This document shows positions 37,658 through 48,551 of a DNA stretch of 64,000 nucleotides, one piece after another (position 1 is the first letter of the stretch; the number at the start of each line of letters is the position of its first letter). The stretch spans positions 62,001 through 126,000 of the forward strand of contig NZ_LIQI01000014.1 in assembly GCF_001418105.1 (NCBI RefSeq), given 5' to 3'. The stretch is from Lacinutrix himadriensis (lineage in GTDB: Bacteria > Bacteroidota > Bacteroidia > Flavobacteriales > Flavobacteriaceae). The notes under the pieces were generated by a model. It saw only the letters and a program-made list of their open reading frames with translations, made no database searches and was not told where the DNA came from. A program made the translations under genes and the position numbers.

Positions 37658-38200
37658 TTAAGCTGATTTACCTGCTTTTCTTCTTAGTACTTCTCCAACA
37701 AATTTCACACCTTTTCCTTTGTAAGGTTCTGGTCTACGGAAGCCACGTATTTTTGCAGCTACTTGACCAACTAATTGTTTGTCGAAAGATGTTAATTTTA
37801 TAATTGGATTTTTTCCTTTGTCTGAAACTGTTTCAATTTTGACTTCTGGAGCAATATCCAATACTATGTTATGCGAAAAACCTAAAGCTAAATCTAATTT
37901 TTGCCCTTGGTTTGATGCTCTATATCCTACACCTACTAACTCTAGATTTTTAGTCCATCCTTTAGATACACCTTCAATCATGTTATTCATTAATGATCTA
38001 TATAAACCATGTTTGGCTTTTTGATCTTTAGAGTCTGAAGAACGAGTAACTAAAACGTTACCATCTTCAACTTTGATATCAATGGTATCAAAGTTTTGTG
38101 TTAATTCTCCTAATTTACCTTTTACAGTAACAACATTATCTTTAATGTCTACTGTTACGCCTTCTGGAATGGCTACCGGATTATTTCCTATTCTTGACAT
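37658..38200 (-). CDS. rplF: Ribosomal protein L6
   Basis: 180 residues, two L6 repeats. [15 protein letters not shown] at the start; the C-terminal rRNA-contact region is [18 protein letters not shown]6 sits near the sarcin-ricin loop. 17 nt after rpsH. Confidence 0.97.
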   Translation of the reverse strand: MSRIGNNPVAIPEGVTVDIKDNVVTVKGKLGELTQNFDTIDIKVEDGNVLVTRSSDSKDQKAKHGLYRSLMNNMIEGVSKGWTKNLELVGVGYRASNQGQKLDLALGFSHNIVLDIAPEVKIETVSDKGKNPIIKLTSFDKQLVGQVAAKIRGFRRPEPYKGKGVKFVGEVLRRKAGKSA

Positions 38201-38217
38201 TTCTTTTGGGCTTTAAA

Positions 38218-38616
38218 TTAGTAAACGTAGCAAAGTACTTCACCACCTACATTATCTCTTGTTGCTTGTTTACCTGTCATTACTCCATGAGAAGTAGAAA
38301 CGATGGCAATACCAAGACCGTTTAAGATTCTAGGCAGTTCTTTTGAACTTGCATACTTACGTAAACCTGGTTTACTGATTCTTTGAATTTTCTTGATTAC
38401 AGGTTCTTTTGTTTCTTTATTGTACTTAAGGGCAATCTTAATTGTCCCTTGTACTGAAGAATCATCAAACTTGTAGCTTAAAATATATCCTTGATCGAAT
38501 AATATTTTAGTGATTTCTTTTTTCAAGTTAGATGCAGGAATTTCTACCACTCTGTGGTTTGCTCTTACAGCATTTCTAACTCTAGTTAAATAATCCGCTA
38601 TTGGATCTGTGTACAT
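38218..38616 (-). CDS. rpsH: Ribosomal protein S8
   Basis: 132 residues: DPIADYLTRVRNAVRANHRVVEIPASNLKKEI and the C-terminal GLGIAIVSTSHGVMTGKQA, diagnostic for S8. In E. coli S8 represses its own operon from the region near rplE; a 68-nt gap precedes rpsH here, but no clear S8 target was recognised. Confidence 0.97.
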   Translation of the reverse strand: MYTDPIADYLTRVRNAVRANHRVVEIPASNLKKEITKILFDQGYILSYKFDDSSVQGTIKIALKYNKETKEPVIKKIQRISKPGLRKYASSKELPRILNGLGIAIVSTSHGVMTGKQATRDNVGGEVLCYVY

Positions 38617-38684
38617 AACTAATTGATTTTGTGATCTCGGTTTTCAACGTTGGTGTTGAACCTAAAATCTGATTATATTTAATT

Positions 38685-38954
38685 TTACCAACTTGCTTTT
38701 CTAACGCCTGGGATTAACCCTTGATTTGCCATTTCTCTAAATGTAACACGAGAAATTCCAAAGGTACGCATGTAACCTTTTGGTCTTCCTGTTAATTTAC
38801 ATCTATTATGCATACGCACTGGCGAAGCGTTCTTAGGTAACTTTTGTAATGCTTCGTAATCTCCAGCTTCTTTTAAAGCTTTACGTTTCTCAGCATACTT
38901 TGCTACTGTATTTGCTCTTTTCACCTCGCGGGCTTTCATTGATTCTTTAGCCAT
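38685..38954 (-). CDS. rpsN: Ribosomal protein S14, zinc-free form
   Basis: 89 residues, the long bacterial form: ARE-V-K-R-A at the start and [43 protein letters not shown]. Only one cysteine remains in the region where short zinc-type S14 has C-x2-C pairs, so it needs no zinc. 3 nt after rplE. Confidence 0.96.
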   Translation of the reverse strand: MAKESMKAREVKRANTVAKYAEKRKALKEAGDYEALQKLPKNASPVRMHNRCKLTGRPKGYMRTFGISRVTFREMANQGLIPGVRKASW

Positions 38955-38957
38955 AAC

Positions 38958-39509
38958 TTAGTTCTTTTGAAAAGGTAACCCTAGTTCTGTTAATAATGAT
39001 TTTGCTTCTTTATCTGTTTCGGCAGAAGTTACAAATGTAATATCCATTCCTGAGATTTTGTTTACCTTATCGATATTTATCTCTGGAAAGATAATTTGTT
39101 CTACAACACCTAAGTTGTAGTTACCTCTTCCGTCAAATCCTGTAGCTTTAATCCCGTTAAAATCTCTTACACGAGGTAAGGCAGATGTTATTAAACGGTC
39201 TAAAAACTCATACATTCTTTCACCACGTAAAGTAACTTTTGCGCCAATTGGCATCCCTTTACGTAATTTAAATGTAGCAACATCCTTTTTAGAAATTGTT
39301 GCTATAGCTTTTTGTCCAGTTATAGTAGTTAATTCTTCTAACGCGTAGTCGATTAACTTTTTATCTGCAACTGCAGCTCCAACTCCTTTAGATAAAACTA
39401 TCTTTTTAAGTTTTGGAACTTCCATTACATTTTTATAACTAAATTCTTCTGTAAGAGCAGCAACTATTTTGCTTTTATACTCTTCTTTAAGTCTTGGTGA
39501 ATATGCCAT
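38958..39509 (-). CDS. rplE: Ribosomal protein L5
   Basis: 183 residues. [50 protein letters not shown] and [10 protein letters not shown]-like end (here [16 protein letters not shown]) identify L5, the main 5S rRNA binder. 2 nt after rplX. Confidence 0.97.
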   Translation of the reverse strand: MAYSPRLKEEYKSKIVAALTEEFSYKNVMEVPKLKKIVLSKGVGAAVADKKLIDYALEELTTITGQKAIATISKKDVATFKLRKGMPIGAKVTLRGERMYEFLDRLITSALPRVRDFNGIKATGFDGRGNYNLGVVEQIIFPEINIDKVNKISGMDITFVTSAETDKEAKSLLTELGLPFQKN

Positions 39510-39511
39510 AA

Positions 39512-39823
39512 CTATATTACTTCATTAGATTTTTTTGAAAATCTTACTTTCTTATCGCCTTCCATTCTATAACCAACTCTTGTTGTCTCTCCTTTCGAAG
39601 TTAACAACGATAAGTTAGATATTTGAATTGCAGCTTCTTTTTCTACGATTCCACCTTGAGGACTTTGAGCACTTGGTTTAGTATGTTTCTTCACCATGTT
39701 TACTCCCTCAACGATCGCTTTGTTCTTATCGGTTAATACTTTAAGTACTTTACCTTCTGATCCTTTATGATCTCCAGCAATTACTCTAATAGTATCTCCT
39801 GATTTTATTTTAAGCTTTGTCAT
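39512..39823 (-). CDS. rplX: Ribosomal protein L24
   Basis: 103 residues with the KOW motif near the start ([25 protein letters not shown]) and [15 protein letters not shown] in the middle. L24 starts large-subunit assembly. 14 nt after rplN. Confidence 0.97.
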   Translation of the reverse strand: MTKLKIKSGDTIRVIAGDHKGSEGKVLKVLTDKNKAIVEGVNMVKKHTKPSAQSPQGGIVEKEAAIQISNLSLLTSKGETTRVGYRMEGDKKVRFSKKSNEVI

Positions 39824-39837
39824 CTTAATATATTGTC

Positions 39838-40206
39838 TTAAAGCACTTCTGGTGCTAATGATACAATTTTCATGAATTGTTTATCACGAAGTTCTCTAGC
39901 AACAGGTCCAAATACACGTGTTCCTCTCATTTCACCCGTTGGGTTTAAAAGCACACAAGCATTGTCATCAAATCTTATATAAGATCCGTCTGGACGTCTT
40001 ACTTCTTTTTTTGTACGTACTACTACTGCAGTAGAAACAGCTCCTTTTTTAATGTTTCCATTAGGAGTTGCATCTTTTACGGCAACAACAATTTTGTCAC
40101 CTACAGAAGCGTATCTTCTCTTTGTACCACCTAGAACACGAATGGTTAAAACCTCTTTCGCCCCAGTGTTATCAGCTACCTTTAATCTTGATTCTGTTTG
40201 TATCAT
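39838..40206 (-). CDS. rplN: Ribosomal protein L14
   Basis: 122 residues: [40 protein letters not shown] and the end [12 protein letters not shown]14 is the docking site of RsfS, encoded at 6482 in this same window. 2 nt after rpsQ. Confidence 0.97.
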   Translation of the reverse strand: MIQTESRLKVADNTGAKEVLTIRVLGGTKRRYASVGDKIVVAVKDATPNGNIKKGAVSTAVVVRTKKEVRRPDGSYIRFDDNACVLLNPTGEMRGTRVFGPVARELRDKQFMKIVSLAPEVL

Positions 40207-40208
40207 AA

Positions 40209-40466
40209 TTATTTAGCTCTTTCTATTATTTCAACTAATCTCCAACATTTCGATTTAGATAAAGGTCTTGTTTCCATGATCTTTACTGTATCTCCAATAT
40301 TACAGTCGTTTGTTTCGTCGTGTGCAACATATTTCTTTGTCTTTAACACGAACTTTCCATACATAGGGTGTTTTACTTTTTTTACTTCGGCAACAACGAT
40401 TGATTTCATCATTTTGTTACTAGTAACTACACCTACGCGTTCTTTTCTTAAGTTTCTTTTTTCCAT
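40209..40466 (-). CDS. rpsQ: Ribosomal protein S17
   Basis: 85 residues: [19 protein letters not shown], then [34 protein letters not shown], the S17 OB-fold signature. 13 nt after rpmC. Confidence 0.97.
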   Translation of the reverse strand: MEKRNLRKERVGVVTSNKMMKSIVVAEVKKVKHPMYGKFVLKTKKYVAHDETNDCNIGDTVKIMETRPLSKSKCWRLVEIIERAK

Positions 40467-40479
40467 CTTTTCAGCTGAA

Positions 40480-40671
40480 TTATTGTAATTCTCTTTTAGT
40501 TAATTCAGTCGCAATTCTAGCTACTGCTCTTCTTACAGAACGTAACTGTATTGGATTCTCTAAAGGAGATACTACATGAGCCATTTTAAGGTCTGAATAA
40601 CTTTTTTTCGTCTCACTAAGTTTCTCTTGTAACTCAGCAATAGATAATTCTTTAATTTCTGATTGTTTCAT
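40480..40671 (-). CDS. rpmC: Ribosomal protein L29
   Basis: 63 residues from the second of two adjacent ATG codons ([10 protein letters not shown], the usual start; the first ATG at 40674 adds one Met). Two helices with [23 protein letters not shown] at the end. L29 lines the exit of the peptide tunnel. 12 nt after rplP. Confidence 0.95.
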   Translation of the reverse strand: MKQSEIKELSIAELQEKLSETKKSYSDLKMAHVVSPLENPIQLRSVRRAVARIATELTKRELQ

Positions 40672-40683
40672 CATCTTAAATTA

Positions 40684-41103
40684 TTATGCTTGATAATCTC
40701 TAGCAATTACAAACTTAGTTTTTACTGGTAATTTTTGTGCTGCTAGACGTAAAGCTTCTTGAGCTACTTCTAATGGCACTCCACCAATTTCGAATAAGAT
40801 TCTTCCTGGTTTAACTACTGCTGCCCAATATTCTACAGCACCTTTACCTTTACCCATACGTACTTCAAGAGGTTTCTTTGTGATTGGCTTATCTGGAAAG
40901 ATTTTTATCCACAATGATCCTTCTCTTTTCATGTAACGAGTAGCAGCAATACGTGCAGCTTCAATTTGACGTGAAGTTAAAAAGTTTGAATCTAATGATT
41001 TTATTCCAAAAGTACCGTATGATAATTGGTGACCTCTACCAGAGTTCCCCTTCATACGTCCCTTTTGCATTTTTCTAAATTTTGTTCTTTTAGGCTGTAA
41101 CAT
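40684..41103 (-). CDS. rplP: Ribosomal protein L16
   Basis: 139 residues: [50 protein letters not shown] and [20 protein letters not shown]16 binds near the A site. 20 nt after rpsC. Confidence 0.97.
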   Translation of the reverse strand: MLQPKRTKFRKMQKGRMKGNSGRGHQLSYGTFGIKSLDSNFLTSRQIEAARIAATRYMKREGSLWIKIFPDKPITKKPLEVRMGKGKGAVEYWAAVVKPGRILFEIGGVPLEVAQEALRLAAQKLPVKTKFVIARDYQA

Positions 41104-41123
41104 TTTTCCTTTTCTTTAAAAAA

Positions 41124-41846
41124 TTACTTTCTACGACGAGATTGATTCTTATTATCTCTTCCGCCTCTTCCACCTTTTCCTTGCTTCTTAGATAATCCAA
41201 CAAGCGGAGAAAGCTCTCTTTTACCATACACTTCACCTTTCATGATCCATACTTTCACACCTAATCTACCATAAGTAGTATGTGCTTCAACTAAAGCATA
41301 GTCAATATCAGCTCTGAAGGTTGATAAAGGAATACGTCCATCTTTGTAATGTTCAGAACGTGCCATTTCAGCACCATTCAAACGACCACTAATTTGGATT
41401 TTAATCCCTTCTGCATTCATTCGCATTGTAGCAGCAATTGCCATCTTGATTGCACGTCTGTATGAAATTCTGTTTTCAATTTGACGAGCAATACTTGATC
41501 CTACTAAAAATGCGTCAAGTTCTGGTCTTTTGATTTCAAATATGTTTATTTGAACCTCTTTACCTGTAATTTTTTTAAGCTCTTCTTTTAACTTGTCTAC
41601 CTCTTGGCCACCTTTTCCGATAATAATACCAGGTCTAGCAGTAGTGATAGTAACGGTTACAAGTTTTAAAGTTCTTTCAATAATTACTCTTGATACACTA
41701 GCTTTAGATAAACGTGCATGAACATACTCTCTGATTTTATAATCTTCAGCAAGCTTATCACCATAATCATTTCCTCCATACCAGTTAGATTCCCATCCTC
41801 TGATAATTCCTAAGCGATTTCCGATTGGATTTGTTTTTTGTCCCAT
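41124..41846 (-). CDS. rpsC: Ribosomal protein S3
   Basis: 240 residues. [22 protein letters not shown], the KH-domain GxxG in [14 protein letters not shown], and [31 protein letters not shown] are diagnostic. A basic, Gly-rich tail follows. S3 forms part of the mRNA entry channel. 7 nt after rplV. Confidence 0.97.
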   Translation of the reverse strand: MGQKTNPIGNRLGIIRGWESNWYGGNDYGDKLAEDYKIREYVHARLSKASVSRVIIERTLKLVTVTITTARPGIIIGKGGQEVDKLKEELKKITGKEVQINIFEIKRPELDAFLVGSSIARQIENRISYRRAIKMAIAATMRMNAEGIKIQISGRLNGAEMARSEHYKDGRIPLSTFRADIDYALVEAHTTYGRLGVKVWIMKGEVYGKRELSPLVGLSKKQGKGGRGGRDNKNQSRRRK

Positions 41847-41853
41847 ATCTATC

Positions 41854-42261
41854 TTAGCTTTGTGTGTTATTGTTAGCTCCTACCACGATTGTAACGTGAT
41901 TTGATCTTTTTCTAATTCTGTGTGCGCGACCTTGAGGTGCTGGACGTAATCTTTTTAACATAGATCCGCCATCTACTCTAATCTCTTTAACAAATAATTC
42001 TGCTTCTTCAATAGATGCATCTTCGTTTTTAGCTTGCCAGTTTGCAATTGCAGACAACAATAATTTCTCTAAACGATTTGAAGCTTCTTTTTGACTAAAC
42101 TTTAATATGTTAAGTGCTTTTTCTACGCGTTCACCTCTTACTAAATCGGCTACTAAACGCATTTTTCTTGGTGATGTAGGACAGTTATTAAGTTTTGCAA
42201 AAGCGATTTCCTTTTTTGCTTCCTTAATAGCGTCTGCCATTTGTTTTTTACGACTTCCCAT
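41854..42261 (-). CDS. rplV: Ribosomal protein L22
   Basis: 135 residues from the ATG at 42261 ([18 protein letters not shown]), which lies 4 nt after rpsS; an in-frame start at 42291 would overlap rpsS and add ten unconserved residues. [19 protein letters not shown] and [24 protein letters not shown] (tunnel loop) identify L22. Confidence 0.96.
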   Translation of the reverse strand: MGSRKKQMADAIKEAKKEIAFAKLNNCPTSPRKMRLVADLVRGERVEKALNILKFSQKEASNRLEKLLLSAIANWQAKNEDASIEEAELFVKEIRVDGGSMLKRLRPAPQGRAHRIRKRSNHVTIVVGANNNTQS

Positions 42262-42265
42262 AGCT

Positions 42266-42544
42266 CTACTTTTTACCTTTATTTTTAGCACCAGCGTGAC
42301 CTCTAAAAGATCTTGTTGGTGAAAATTCTCCTAACTTATGTCCTACCATGTTTTCTGTTACGTAAACTGGCACAAATTGACGACCGTTATGTACTGCTAT
42401 AGTTTGTCCAACAAAATCTGGAGTAATCATACTTGCTCTTGACCAAGTTTTGATTACTGTTTTTTTGTTAGCATCTACATTAGCTGCAACTTTTTTCTCT
42501 AATTTATAATGAACGTAAGGTCCTTTTTTTAATGATCTTGACAT
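42266..42544 (-). CDS. rpsS: Ribosomal protein S19
   Basis: 92 residues: [66 protein letters not shown]19 contacts S13 and the A-site finger. 3 nt after rplB. Confidence 0.97.
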   Translation of the reverse strand: MSRSLKKGPYVHYKLEKKVAANVDANKKTVIKTWSRASMITPDFVGQTIAVHNGRQFVPVYVTENMVGHKLGEFSPTRSFRGHAGAKNKGKK

Positions 42545-42547
42545 ATC

Positions 42548-43372
42548 TTATTTCTTTCTACGTTCTACAATATATTTATTACTCGCTTTTGTTTTAGAAC
42601 GGGTTCTATAACCTTTAGCCGGTATACCATTTCTAGAACGAGGATGACCTCCAGAAGACTTACCTTCTCCACCACCCATTGGATGATCGACAGGATTCAT
42701 TACTACTGGTCTAGTACGTGGACGTCTACCTAACCATCTTGTTCTACCAGCTTTACCTGATACTAACAATTGATGATCTGAGTTAGAAACAACTCCTATT
42801 GTAGCCATACAAGTGATTAACACTAAACGTGTTTCACCTGACGGTAATTTTATAGTTGCAAACTTACCGTCTCTTGCCATTAATTGAGCGAATGCACCAG
42901 CACTACGAGCCATAACAGCTCCTTGACCTGGACGTAACTCAATACAAGAGATAATAGTTCCCAAAGGAATTTTACCTAAAGGCATAGCATTTCCAACTTC
43001 TGGACTTGCTGCATCTCCTGATACTAATTTCTGACCTACTTGTAAGCCATTTTGAGCAATAACGTATCTTTTCTCGCCATCTTGATAATTCAATAATGCG
43101 ATGAAGGCAGTTCTGTTTGGATCGTATTGGATTGACATAACTTCACCAGGAACTCCTGTTTTATCACGTTTAAAATCGATAATACGATACTTTCTTTTAT
43201 GACCTCCACCTATATAGCGCATGGTCATTCTACCTTGACTGTTTCTACCACCTGAACGTTTTTTCGGAGCTAATAAACTTTTCTCCGGCTTATCAGTAGT
43301 TATGGCGTCATACCCATTTACTACTCTAAATCGCTGTCCTGGTGTGATTGGTTTTAATTTTCTTACTGACAT
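42548..43372 (-). CDS. rplB: Ribosomal protein L2
   Basis: 274 residues. [31 protein letters not shown], the OB and SH3-like middle, and [21 protein letters not shown] with the histidine tied to peptidyl transfer. 10 nt after rplW. Confidence 0.97.
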   Translation of the reverse strand: MSVRKLKPITPGQRFRVVNGYDAITTDKPEKSLLAPKKRSGGRNSQGRMTMRYIGGGHKRKYRIIDFKRDKTGVPGEVMSIQYDPNRTAFIALLNYQDGEKRYVIAQNGLQVGQKLVSGDAASPEVGNAMPLGKIPLGTIISCIELRPGQGAVMARSAGAFAQLMARDGKFATIKLPSGETRLVLITCMATIGVVSNSDHQLLVSGKAGRTRWLGRRPRTRPVVMNPVDHPMGGGEGKSSGGHPRSRNGIPAKGYRTRSKTKASNKYIVERRKK

Positions 43373-43382
43373 TTCTCTTTAA

Positions 43383-43673
43383 TTACATGTTAGTGTATAA
43401 ATCAATTATCTCACCTTCCGCCAGTTGTACAATTGCTTTTTTAACAGCATTTGTTTTACCATGTTGAATACCAGTTTTTGTAAACTTAGTACTTCTATCT
43501 GGACGGACATTTATAGTACGAACTTTTTCAACAGAAACTCCATAAGCAGCTTCCACCGCTTTTTTGATTTCTACCTTGTTCGCCTTTGTATTCACTTGGA
43601 AAGTATAGCAGTTGTTTAACTCGCTATTCGCTGTCGCTTTTTCCGTGATTATCGGTTTAATTAAGATATTCAT
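43383..43673 (-). CDS. rplW: Ribosomal protein L23
   Basis: 96 residues: ILIKPIITEKATANSELNNCYTFQVNTKANKVEIKKAVEAAYGVSVEKV. L23 docks trigger factor and SRP at the tunnel exit. 7 nt after rplD. Confidence 0.97.
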   Translation of the reverse strand: MNILIKPIITEKATANSELNNCYTFQVNTKANKVEIKKAVEAAYGVSVEKVRTINVRPDRSTKFTKTGIQHGKTNAVKKAIVQLAEGEIIDLYTNM

Positions 43674-43680
43674 TTGTTTC

Positions 43681-44310
43681 TTATTTACTTAAATTCGTTT
43701 CAATTCCTTCTAAAGAACTCTCTAAAAGAACTATTTGATTTGCGTTTAAAATCTTATAAGTGCTTAACTCTGAGTTAATTAACACTTCAGTGCCTTTTAA
43801 ATTGCGTGACGACAAATATACATTATTATTTGACGCACCCAACACAAACAGTGATTTTTTGTTTTCTAATCCTAAAGCTTTTAAAACTGAAGTGAAATTT
43901 TTTGTCTTTGGAGTATCGAAATTTAAGTCTTCAATAACTACAATTGACTTTTCACTAGCCTTAATACTTAAAGCCGATTTACGTGCTAAACGCTTAAGGT
44001 TTTTGTTTAATTTAAAGCTATAGTTTCTTGGTCTTGGACCGAACATACGACCACCACCTCTGAATACACCAGATTTGATAGATCCTGCTCTTGCAGTACC
44101 AGTTCCTTTTTGCTTTTTAATCTTACGTGTACTTCCAGTAATCTCAGCTCTTTCTTTCGATTTGTGAGTACCTTGTCTTTGGTTTGCTAAATATTGTTTA
44201 ACATCCAAATATACAGCATGATTATTAGGTTCAATAGCATACACATCTTTAGAAAGGTCTACCTTTCTTCCTGTGTCTTTTCCGTTAATATCTACAACTG
44301 CTACTTTCAT
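43681..44310 (-). CDS. rplD: Ribosomal protein L4
   Basis: 209 residues. The tunnel loop KKQKGTGTARAGSIKSGVFRGGGRMFGPRPR identifies L4. In E. coli L4 shuts down its own (S10) operon by attenuation; here a hairpin with a T-run lies just upstream of rplC (44959-44991), which may be a parallel. The start overlaps the rplC stop by one base. Confidence 0.97.
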   Translation of the reverse strand: MKVAVVDINGKDTGRKVDLSKDVYAIEPNNHAVYLDVKQYLANQRQGTHKSKERAEITGSTRKIKKQKGTGTARAGSIKSGVFRGGGRMFGPRPRNYSFKLNKNLKRLARKSALSIKASEKSIVVIEDLNFDTPKTKNFTSVLKALGLENKKSLFVLGASNNNVYLSSRNLKGTEVLINSELSTYKILNANQIVLLESSLEGIETNLSK

Positions 44311-44927
44311 TATTTTCTAATAATTACATAAGCGTTTTTATGACCAGGAACACATCCTTTAACCACAAGTAGATTCTTATCAGCAACTACTTTTAAAACT
44401 CTTAAATTTTGAACTTTTACTGTGTCTCCACCCATTCTTCCGGCCATTTTCATTCCTTTGAATACTCTCGCAGGATATGAAGCTGCACCAATAGAACCTG
44501 GAGCTCTTAAACGGTTATGTTGACCATGCGTAGCTTGACCAACCCCGGCGAATCCATGACGTTTTACAACCCCTTGAAATCCTTTACCTTTTGAAGTTCC
44601 AGCTACATCAACAAACTCACCTTCTGCAAAGTGTTCTACTGTTATAGCATCTCCCAATTTGTACTCCGCATCAAAACCTTGAAATTCAACGATTTTACGC
44701 TTAACAGAAGTACCCGCTTTTTTAGCATGACCTAAGTCAGCTTTAGTAGCGCTCTTTTCTGTCGCGTCATCGAAACCAAGTTGAATAGCTTTATAACCAT
44801 CAACTTCTTCAGTTCTGACTTGGGTAACGATACATGGCCCAGCTTCGATTACTGTACAAGGAATATTTTTCCCGTTTTCATCAAAGATGCTGGTCATACC
44901 GATTTTCTTTCCAATTAACCCAGACAT
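44310..44927 (-). CDS. rplC: Ribosomal protein L3
   Basis: 205 residues. [32 protein letters not shown] and [34 protein letters not shown] identify L3, which reaches the peptidyl-transferase centre. It is separated from rpsJ by 120 nt with two hairpins, unlike the tight spacing elsewhere in the cluster. Confidence 0.97.
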   Translation of the reverse strand: MSGLIGKKIGMTSIFDENGKNIPCTVIEAGPCIVTQVRTEEVDGYKAIQLGFDDATEKSATKADLGHAKKAGTSVKRKIVEFQGFDAEYKLGDAITVEHFAEGEFVDVAGTSKGKGFQGVVKRHGFAGVGQATHGQHNRLRAPGSIGAASYPARVFKGMKMAGRMGGDTVKVQNLRVLKVVADKNLLVVKGCVPGHKNAYVIIRK

Positions 44928-44958
44928 ATTATTATTTATTTATTTGTTACTATTTATT

Positions 44959-44991
44959 AAAAAACAAGGCTGAAAATACGTTTCAGCCTTG
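44959..44991 (-). terminator. Terminator/attenuator between rpsJ and rplC
   Basis: A perfect 11-bp stem (44965-44975 with 44981-44991, CAAGGCTGAAA), 5-nt loop, followed on the minus strand by six T. It stands 32 nt before the rplC ATG and no -7 box follows it, so downstream genes would depend on readthrough. Confidence 0.7.
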
Positions 44992-45012
44992 AATTGTATT
45001 TTTACCGTTTTT

Positions 45013-45030
45013 CCTTAACCATCGTTAAGG
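45013..45030 (-). other. Second hairpin between rpsJ and rplC
   Basis: CCTTAAC (45013-45019) and GTTAAGG (45024-45030) with loop CATC, 17 nt after the rpsJ stop and upstream of the attenuator. No T-run follows, so it is more likely a processing or protein-binding site than a terminator. Confidence 0.45.
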
Positions 45031-45047
45031 ACATGTAAGTTTAAAAC

Positions 45048-45353
45048 TTAAACTTTGATCTCTACTTCAACACCACTTGGCAACTCTAATTTCATAAGAG
45101 CGTCAATTGTTTTAGAAGATGAAGAGTAAATATCTAATAAACGCTTATAAGAGCTTAATTGAAATTGTTCTCTTGACTTCTTGTTTACGTGAGGTGAACG
45201 TAATACAGTGAAAATCTTTTTGTGTGTTGGTAATGGAATTGGTCCAGTTACAACAGCACCTGTACTTTTTACTGTTTTTACAATCTTTTCAGCAGACTTG
45301 TCTACTAAGTTATGATCGTAAGACTTTAATTTGATTCTAATTTTTTGACTCAT
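45048..45353 (-). CDS. rpsJ: Ribosomal protein S10
   Basis: 101 residues: [50 protein letters not shown]. It is joined to fusA by 12 nt and lies before a terminator-like hairpin, so it belongs to the str unit here and not to the rplC unit. tuf is absent from this position. Confidence 0.97.
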   Translation of the reverse strand: MSQKIRIKLKSYDHNLVDKSAEKIVKTVKSTGAVVTGPIPLPTHKKIFTVLRSPHVNKKSREQFQLSSYKRLLDIYSSSSKTIDALMKLELPSGVEVEIKV

Positions 45354-45365
45354 TTTCTTAACTTT

Positions 45366-47492
45366 TTAAGATTGTTCTCCTTTAGCTGCTTTAATTACTT
45401 CTAAAGAAATATTTGAAGGAGTTTCCGCGTAATGTGAAAATTCCATTGTTGATGTTGCACGACCTGAAGATAATGTTCTTAATGTGGTTACATAACCAAA
45501 CATTTCAGATAATGGTACAGTTGCTTTTACAGTTTTTGCACCAGCTCTATCTCCCATATCACTTACTTGACCTCTTCTTCTGTTTAAATCACCTACAATA
45601 TCACCCATATTTTCTTCTGGAGTAATAACTTCTAGCTTCATAATAGGCTCCATGATTACCGCTTTTGCAGCTTTAGCACAGTTTTTAAATCCTAATTTTG
45701 CAGCTAATTCGAAAGAAAGTTGATCTGAATCGACATCATGATAAGAACCATCTCTCAATGTTACTTTCATTGCATCTACTTCAAAACCTGCTAATGGTCC
45801 ATTTACCATTGCCATTTTAAATCCTTTTTCAATAGAAGGGATAAATTCTTTAGGAACGTTACCACCCTTAATTACGGATTCGAATTGTAAACCTACAACA
45901 CCTTCATCAGCTGGCTCAACCGTAAATACGATATCTGCGAATTTACCACGACCACCAGATTGTTTCTTATAAACTTCTCTATGATCTGCTGCTTGTGTAA
46001 TAGCTTCTTTATATTCAACCTGAGGTTGCCCTTGGTTTACTTCTACTTTAAACTCACGTCTTAAACGATCTACAATTACATCAAGGTGAAGTTCACCCAT
46101 TCCTGAAATAATAGTTTGTCCTGAAGCTTCGTCTGAACGAACAGTAAAGGTAGGATCTTCTTCCGCTAATTTAGCTAATCCTATCCCTAACTTATCCACA
46201 TCTGCTTTAGTCTTAGGCTCCACTGCGATACCAATTACTGGATCTGGGAAGTCCATCGATTCTAAAACGATAGGATGATCTTGCGAAGAAAGTGTATCTC
46301 CTGTTTTGATAGATTTAAATCCAACAGCAGCTCCAATATCTCCAGCTTCGATATAATCAATTGCATTTTGCTTGTTAGCGTGCATTTGATAAATACGAGA
46401 AATACGTTCTTTTTTACCAGAACGGTTATTTAACACATAAGAACCTGCATCTAAACGACCAGAATAAGCTCTAAAGAATGCTAAACGACCTACAAAAGGA
46501 TCTGTAGCAATCTTAAATGCTAATGCAGCGAAAGGCTCATCTACACTTGGCTTACGAATTTCTTCTTTATCTGTATCTGGATTCACACCAACAATACCTT
46601 CCTTGTCCATTGGAGAAGGTAAGTAACGACATACAGCATCTAATAAGAACTGAACACCTTTATTTTTGAAAGCAGAACCACAAATCATAGGAATGATAGC
46701 CATATCCATTACAGCAGCTCTAAGTGCTTTATGCACTTCTTCTTCTGTAATTGAATCTTCATCTTCCATGAATTTCTCTAAAAGATTCTCATCATAACTT
46801 GCTACTTCTTCAATTAAAAGTGCACGATATTTACGAGCTTCTTCTTTCATATCCTCAGGAATTTCGATAACATCGAAAGTTGCTCCTTGAGTCTCATCAT
46901 GCCATACAATAGCACGATTCTTTACTAAATCTATAATACCTTTAAAATCTTCTTCGTCACCAATGTTTAAAACGATTGGCACCGCATTAGATTTTAACAT
47001 ATCTTTTACTTGTTGACAAACTCCTAAAAAGTCAGATCCTTGACGGTCCATTTTATTAACGAAACCAATTCTTGGCACTTTATAGTTATCTGCTAATCTC
47101 CAGTTAGTTTCAGATTGAGGCTCAACACCATCTACTGCACTAAATAAGAATACTAAACCATCTAATACACGTAACGATCTATTTACCTCTACAGTAAAAT
47201 CAACGTGACCAGGAGTATCAATAATATTAAAGTGATAATCCTTAGTATCAGGAGTTGGTTCTGCATTCTCTAATGGAAACTTCCAAGTACAAGTTGTAGC
47301 TGCAGACGTAATAGTAATACCACGTTCTTGCTCTTGCTCCATCCAGTCCATTGTTGCTGCACCATCATGTACCTCACCAATTTTATGTGAAACTCCTGTA
47401 TAATAAAGTACACGCTCTGTTGTTGTAGTTTTACCTGCATCAATATGAGCTGCGATACCTATGTTTCTTGTATATTTTAAATCTCTTGCCAT
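45366..47492 (-). CDS. fusA: Elongation factor G
   Basis: 708 residues. GTPase motifs [12 protein letters not shown] (G1), [12 protein letters not shown] (G2), DTPGHVDF (G3), NKMDRQG (G4); domain IV with [25 protein letters not shown]; all domains in order. Catalyses translocation of tRNA and mRNA. 6 nt after rpsG. Confidence 0.97.
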   Translation of the reverse strand: MARDLKYTRNIGIAAHIDAGKTTTTERVLYYTGVSHKIGEVHDGAATMDWMEQEQERGITITSAATTCTWKFPLENAEPTPDTKDYHFNIIDTPGHVDFTVEVNRSLRVLDGLVFLFSAVDGVEPQSETNWRLADNYKVPRIGFVNKMDRQGSDFLGVCQQVKDMLKSNAVPIVLNIGDEEDFKGIIDLVKNRAIVWHDETQGATFDVIEIPEDMKEEARKYRALLIEEVASYDENLLEKFMEDEDSITEEEVHKALRAAVMDMAIIPMICGSAFKNKGVQFLLDAVCRYLPSPMDKEGIVGVNPDTDKEEIRKPSVDEPFAALAFKIATDPFVGRLAFFRAYSGRLDAGSYVLNNRSGKKERISRIYQMHANKQNAIDYIEAGDIGAAVGFKSIKTGDTLSSQDHPIVLESMDFPDPVIGIAVEPKTKADVDKLGIGLAKLAEEDPTFTVRSDEASGQTIISGMGELHLDVIVDRLRREFKVEVNQGQPQVEYKEAITQAADHREVYKKQSGGRGKFADIVFTVEPADEGVVGLQFESVIKGGNVPKEFIPSIEKGFKMAMVNGPLAGFEVDAMKVTLRDGSYHDVDSDQLSFELAAKLGFKNCAKAAKAVIMEPIMKLEVITPEENMGDIVGDLNRRRGQVSDMGDRAGAKTVKATVPLSEMFGYVTTLRTLSSGRATSTMEFSHYAETPSNISLEVIKAAKGEQS

Positions 47493-47498
47493 TTCTTA

Positions 47499-47975
47499 TT
47501 AAAATCTAAAGTGAGAGAATGCTTTATTTGCTTCTGCCATTTTATGAGTATCTGTCTTCTTCTTAACAGCTGCTCCTTCTTCTTTAGCTGCTGCTAAAAC
47601 TTCTGATGCTAAACGTTGTGCCATAGATTTCTCATTTCTTTTACGAGAATAACTAATTAACCACTTCATTGCTGTTGATACTTTTCTGTCTGGACGGATT
47701 TGCATTGGAATTTGAAATGTTGCACCACCTACTCTACGACTACGTACTTCTACGTGAGGCATAACGTTAGATAAGGCATCTTTCCAGATTTCTAAAGCTG
47801 TTTTTTCGTCATCTGTTTTCTTTTCTTCTACAATTGCAATTGCATCGTAAAATACTTTAAAAGCTATAGACTTTTTACCATCCCACATCATCATATTAAC
47901 GAAACGAGTTACTAACTGGTCGTTAAATTTTGGATCTGGCAAAAGCGGTCTTTTCTTCGCTGCTCTTTTTCTCAT
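47499..47975 (-). CDS. rpsG: Ribosomal protein S7
   Basis: 158 residues. [51 protein letters not shown] and [13 protein letters not shown] at the end identify S7, the organiser of the 30S head. 21 nt after rpsL. Confidence 0.97.
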   Translation of the reverse strand: MRKRAAKKRPLLPDPKFNDQLVTRFVNMMMWDGKKSIAFKVFYDAIAIVEEKKTDDEKTALEIWKDALSNVMPHVEVRSRRVGGATFQIPMQIRPDRKVSTAMKWLISYSRKRNEKSMAQRLASEVLAAAKEEGAAVKKKTDTHKMAEANKAFSHFRF

Positions 47976-47996
47976 GTCTTCTTCTTAAAGTTTAAA

Positions 47997-48371
47997 TTAC
48001 TTCTTAGGGCGTTTTGCTCCATACTTAGATCTACGTTGTGTTCTACCTGCAACACCTGCTGTGTCTAAGGCACCACGAACGATGTGATATCTAACTCCTG
48101 GCAAATCTTTTACCCTTCCACCTCTAACCAATACTATCGAGTGCTCTTGTAAATTGTGTCCTTCACCACCGATGTATGCATTAACCTCGTTACCGTTTGT
48201 TAAACGAACCCTTGCTACCTTACGCATTGCTGAGTTTGGTTTTTTAGGTGTCGTCGTGTAAACACGAGTACACACACCACGTCTTTGTGGACACGAATCT
48301 AAAGCAGCCGATTTACTCTTCTTGGTTATTTTGGCTCTTCCTTTTCGTACTAATTGTGAAATTGTTGGCAT
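47997..48371 (-). CDS. rpsL: Ribosomal protein S12
   Basis: 124 residues. [12 protein letters not shown] at the start, [17 protein letters not shown] and [18 protein letters not shown]. The lysines whose change usually causes streptomycin resistance (in TPKKPNS and GRVKDLPG) are both intact. First gene of the str unit, with a good promoter 44 nt upstream. Confidence 0.97.
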   Translation of the reverse strand: MPTISQLVRKGRAKITKKSKSAALDSCPQRRGVCTRVYTTTPKKPNSAMRKVARVRLTNGNEVNAYIGGEGHNLQEHSIVLVRGGRVKDLPGVRYHIVRGALDTAGVAGRTQRRSKYGAKRPKK

Positions 48372-48396
48372 ATATATTATATATAAATTTTAAAAT

Positions 48397-48410
48397 CCTC
48401 TTCTTAGAGG
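48397..48410 (-). other. Hairpin at the 5' end of the str mRNA
   Basis: CCTCT-TCTT-AGAGG: five perfect pairs with a 4-nt loop, located where the transcript from the promoter at 48415 should begin, about 26 nt before the rpsL ATG. Confidence 0.45.
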
Positions 48411-48414
48411 GCTG

Positions 48415-48445
48415 CAAATGTAGGAATTAATTTGAAAAAATCAAA
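48415..48445 (-). promoter_or_regulatory. Promoter of the str unit (rpsL-rpsG-fusA-rpsJ)
   Basis: Minus strand TTTG (48445-48442), a 19-nt spacer, then TACATTTG (48422-48415), an exact match to the Bacteroidetes consensus with ideal spacing. Confidence 0.7.
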
Positions 48446-48497
48446 CTTCAACCCATTAATTTTTCAGAGAATTTAAAATTTAAGTTTCAAACTATAT

Positions 48498-48505
48498 TAT
48501 TTTTG
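48498..48505 (+). promoter_or_regulatory. -7 box of the Omp85-family gene
   Basis: TATTTTTG, exact TAnnTTTG, 46 nt before the GTG at 48552, divergent from the rpsL promoter. No TTG at -33. Confidence 0.4.
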
Positions 48506-48551
48506 TGGTTTTTCCGTTAGATTTACATTATAAAAAAGTTTTCATATATCT

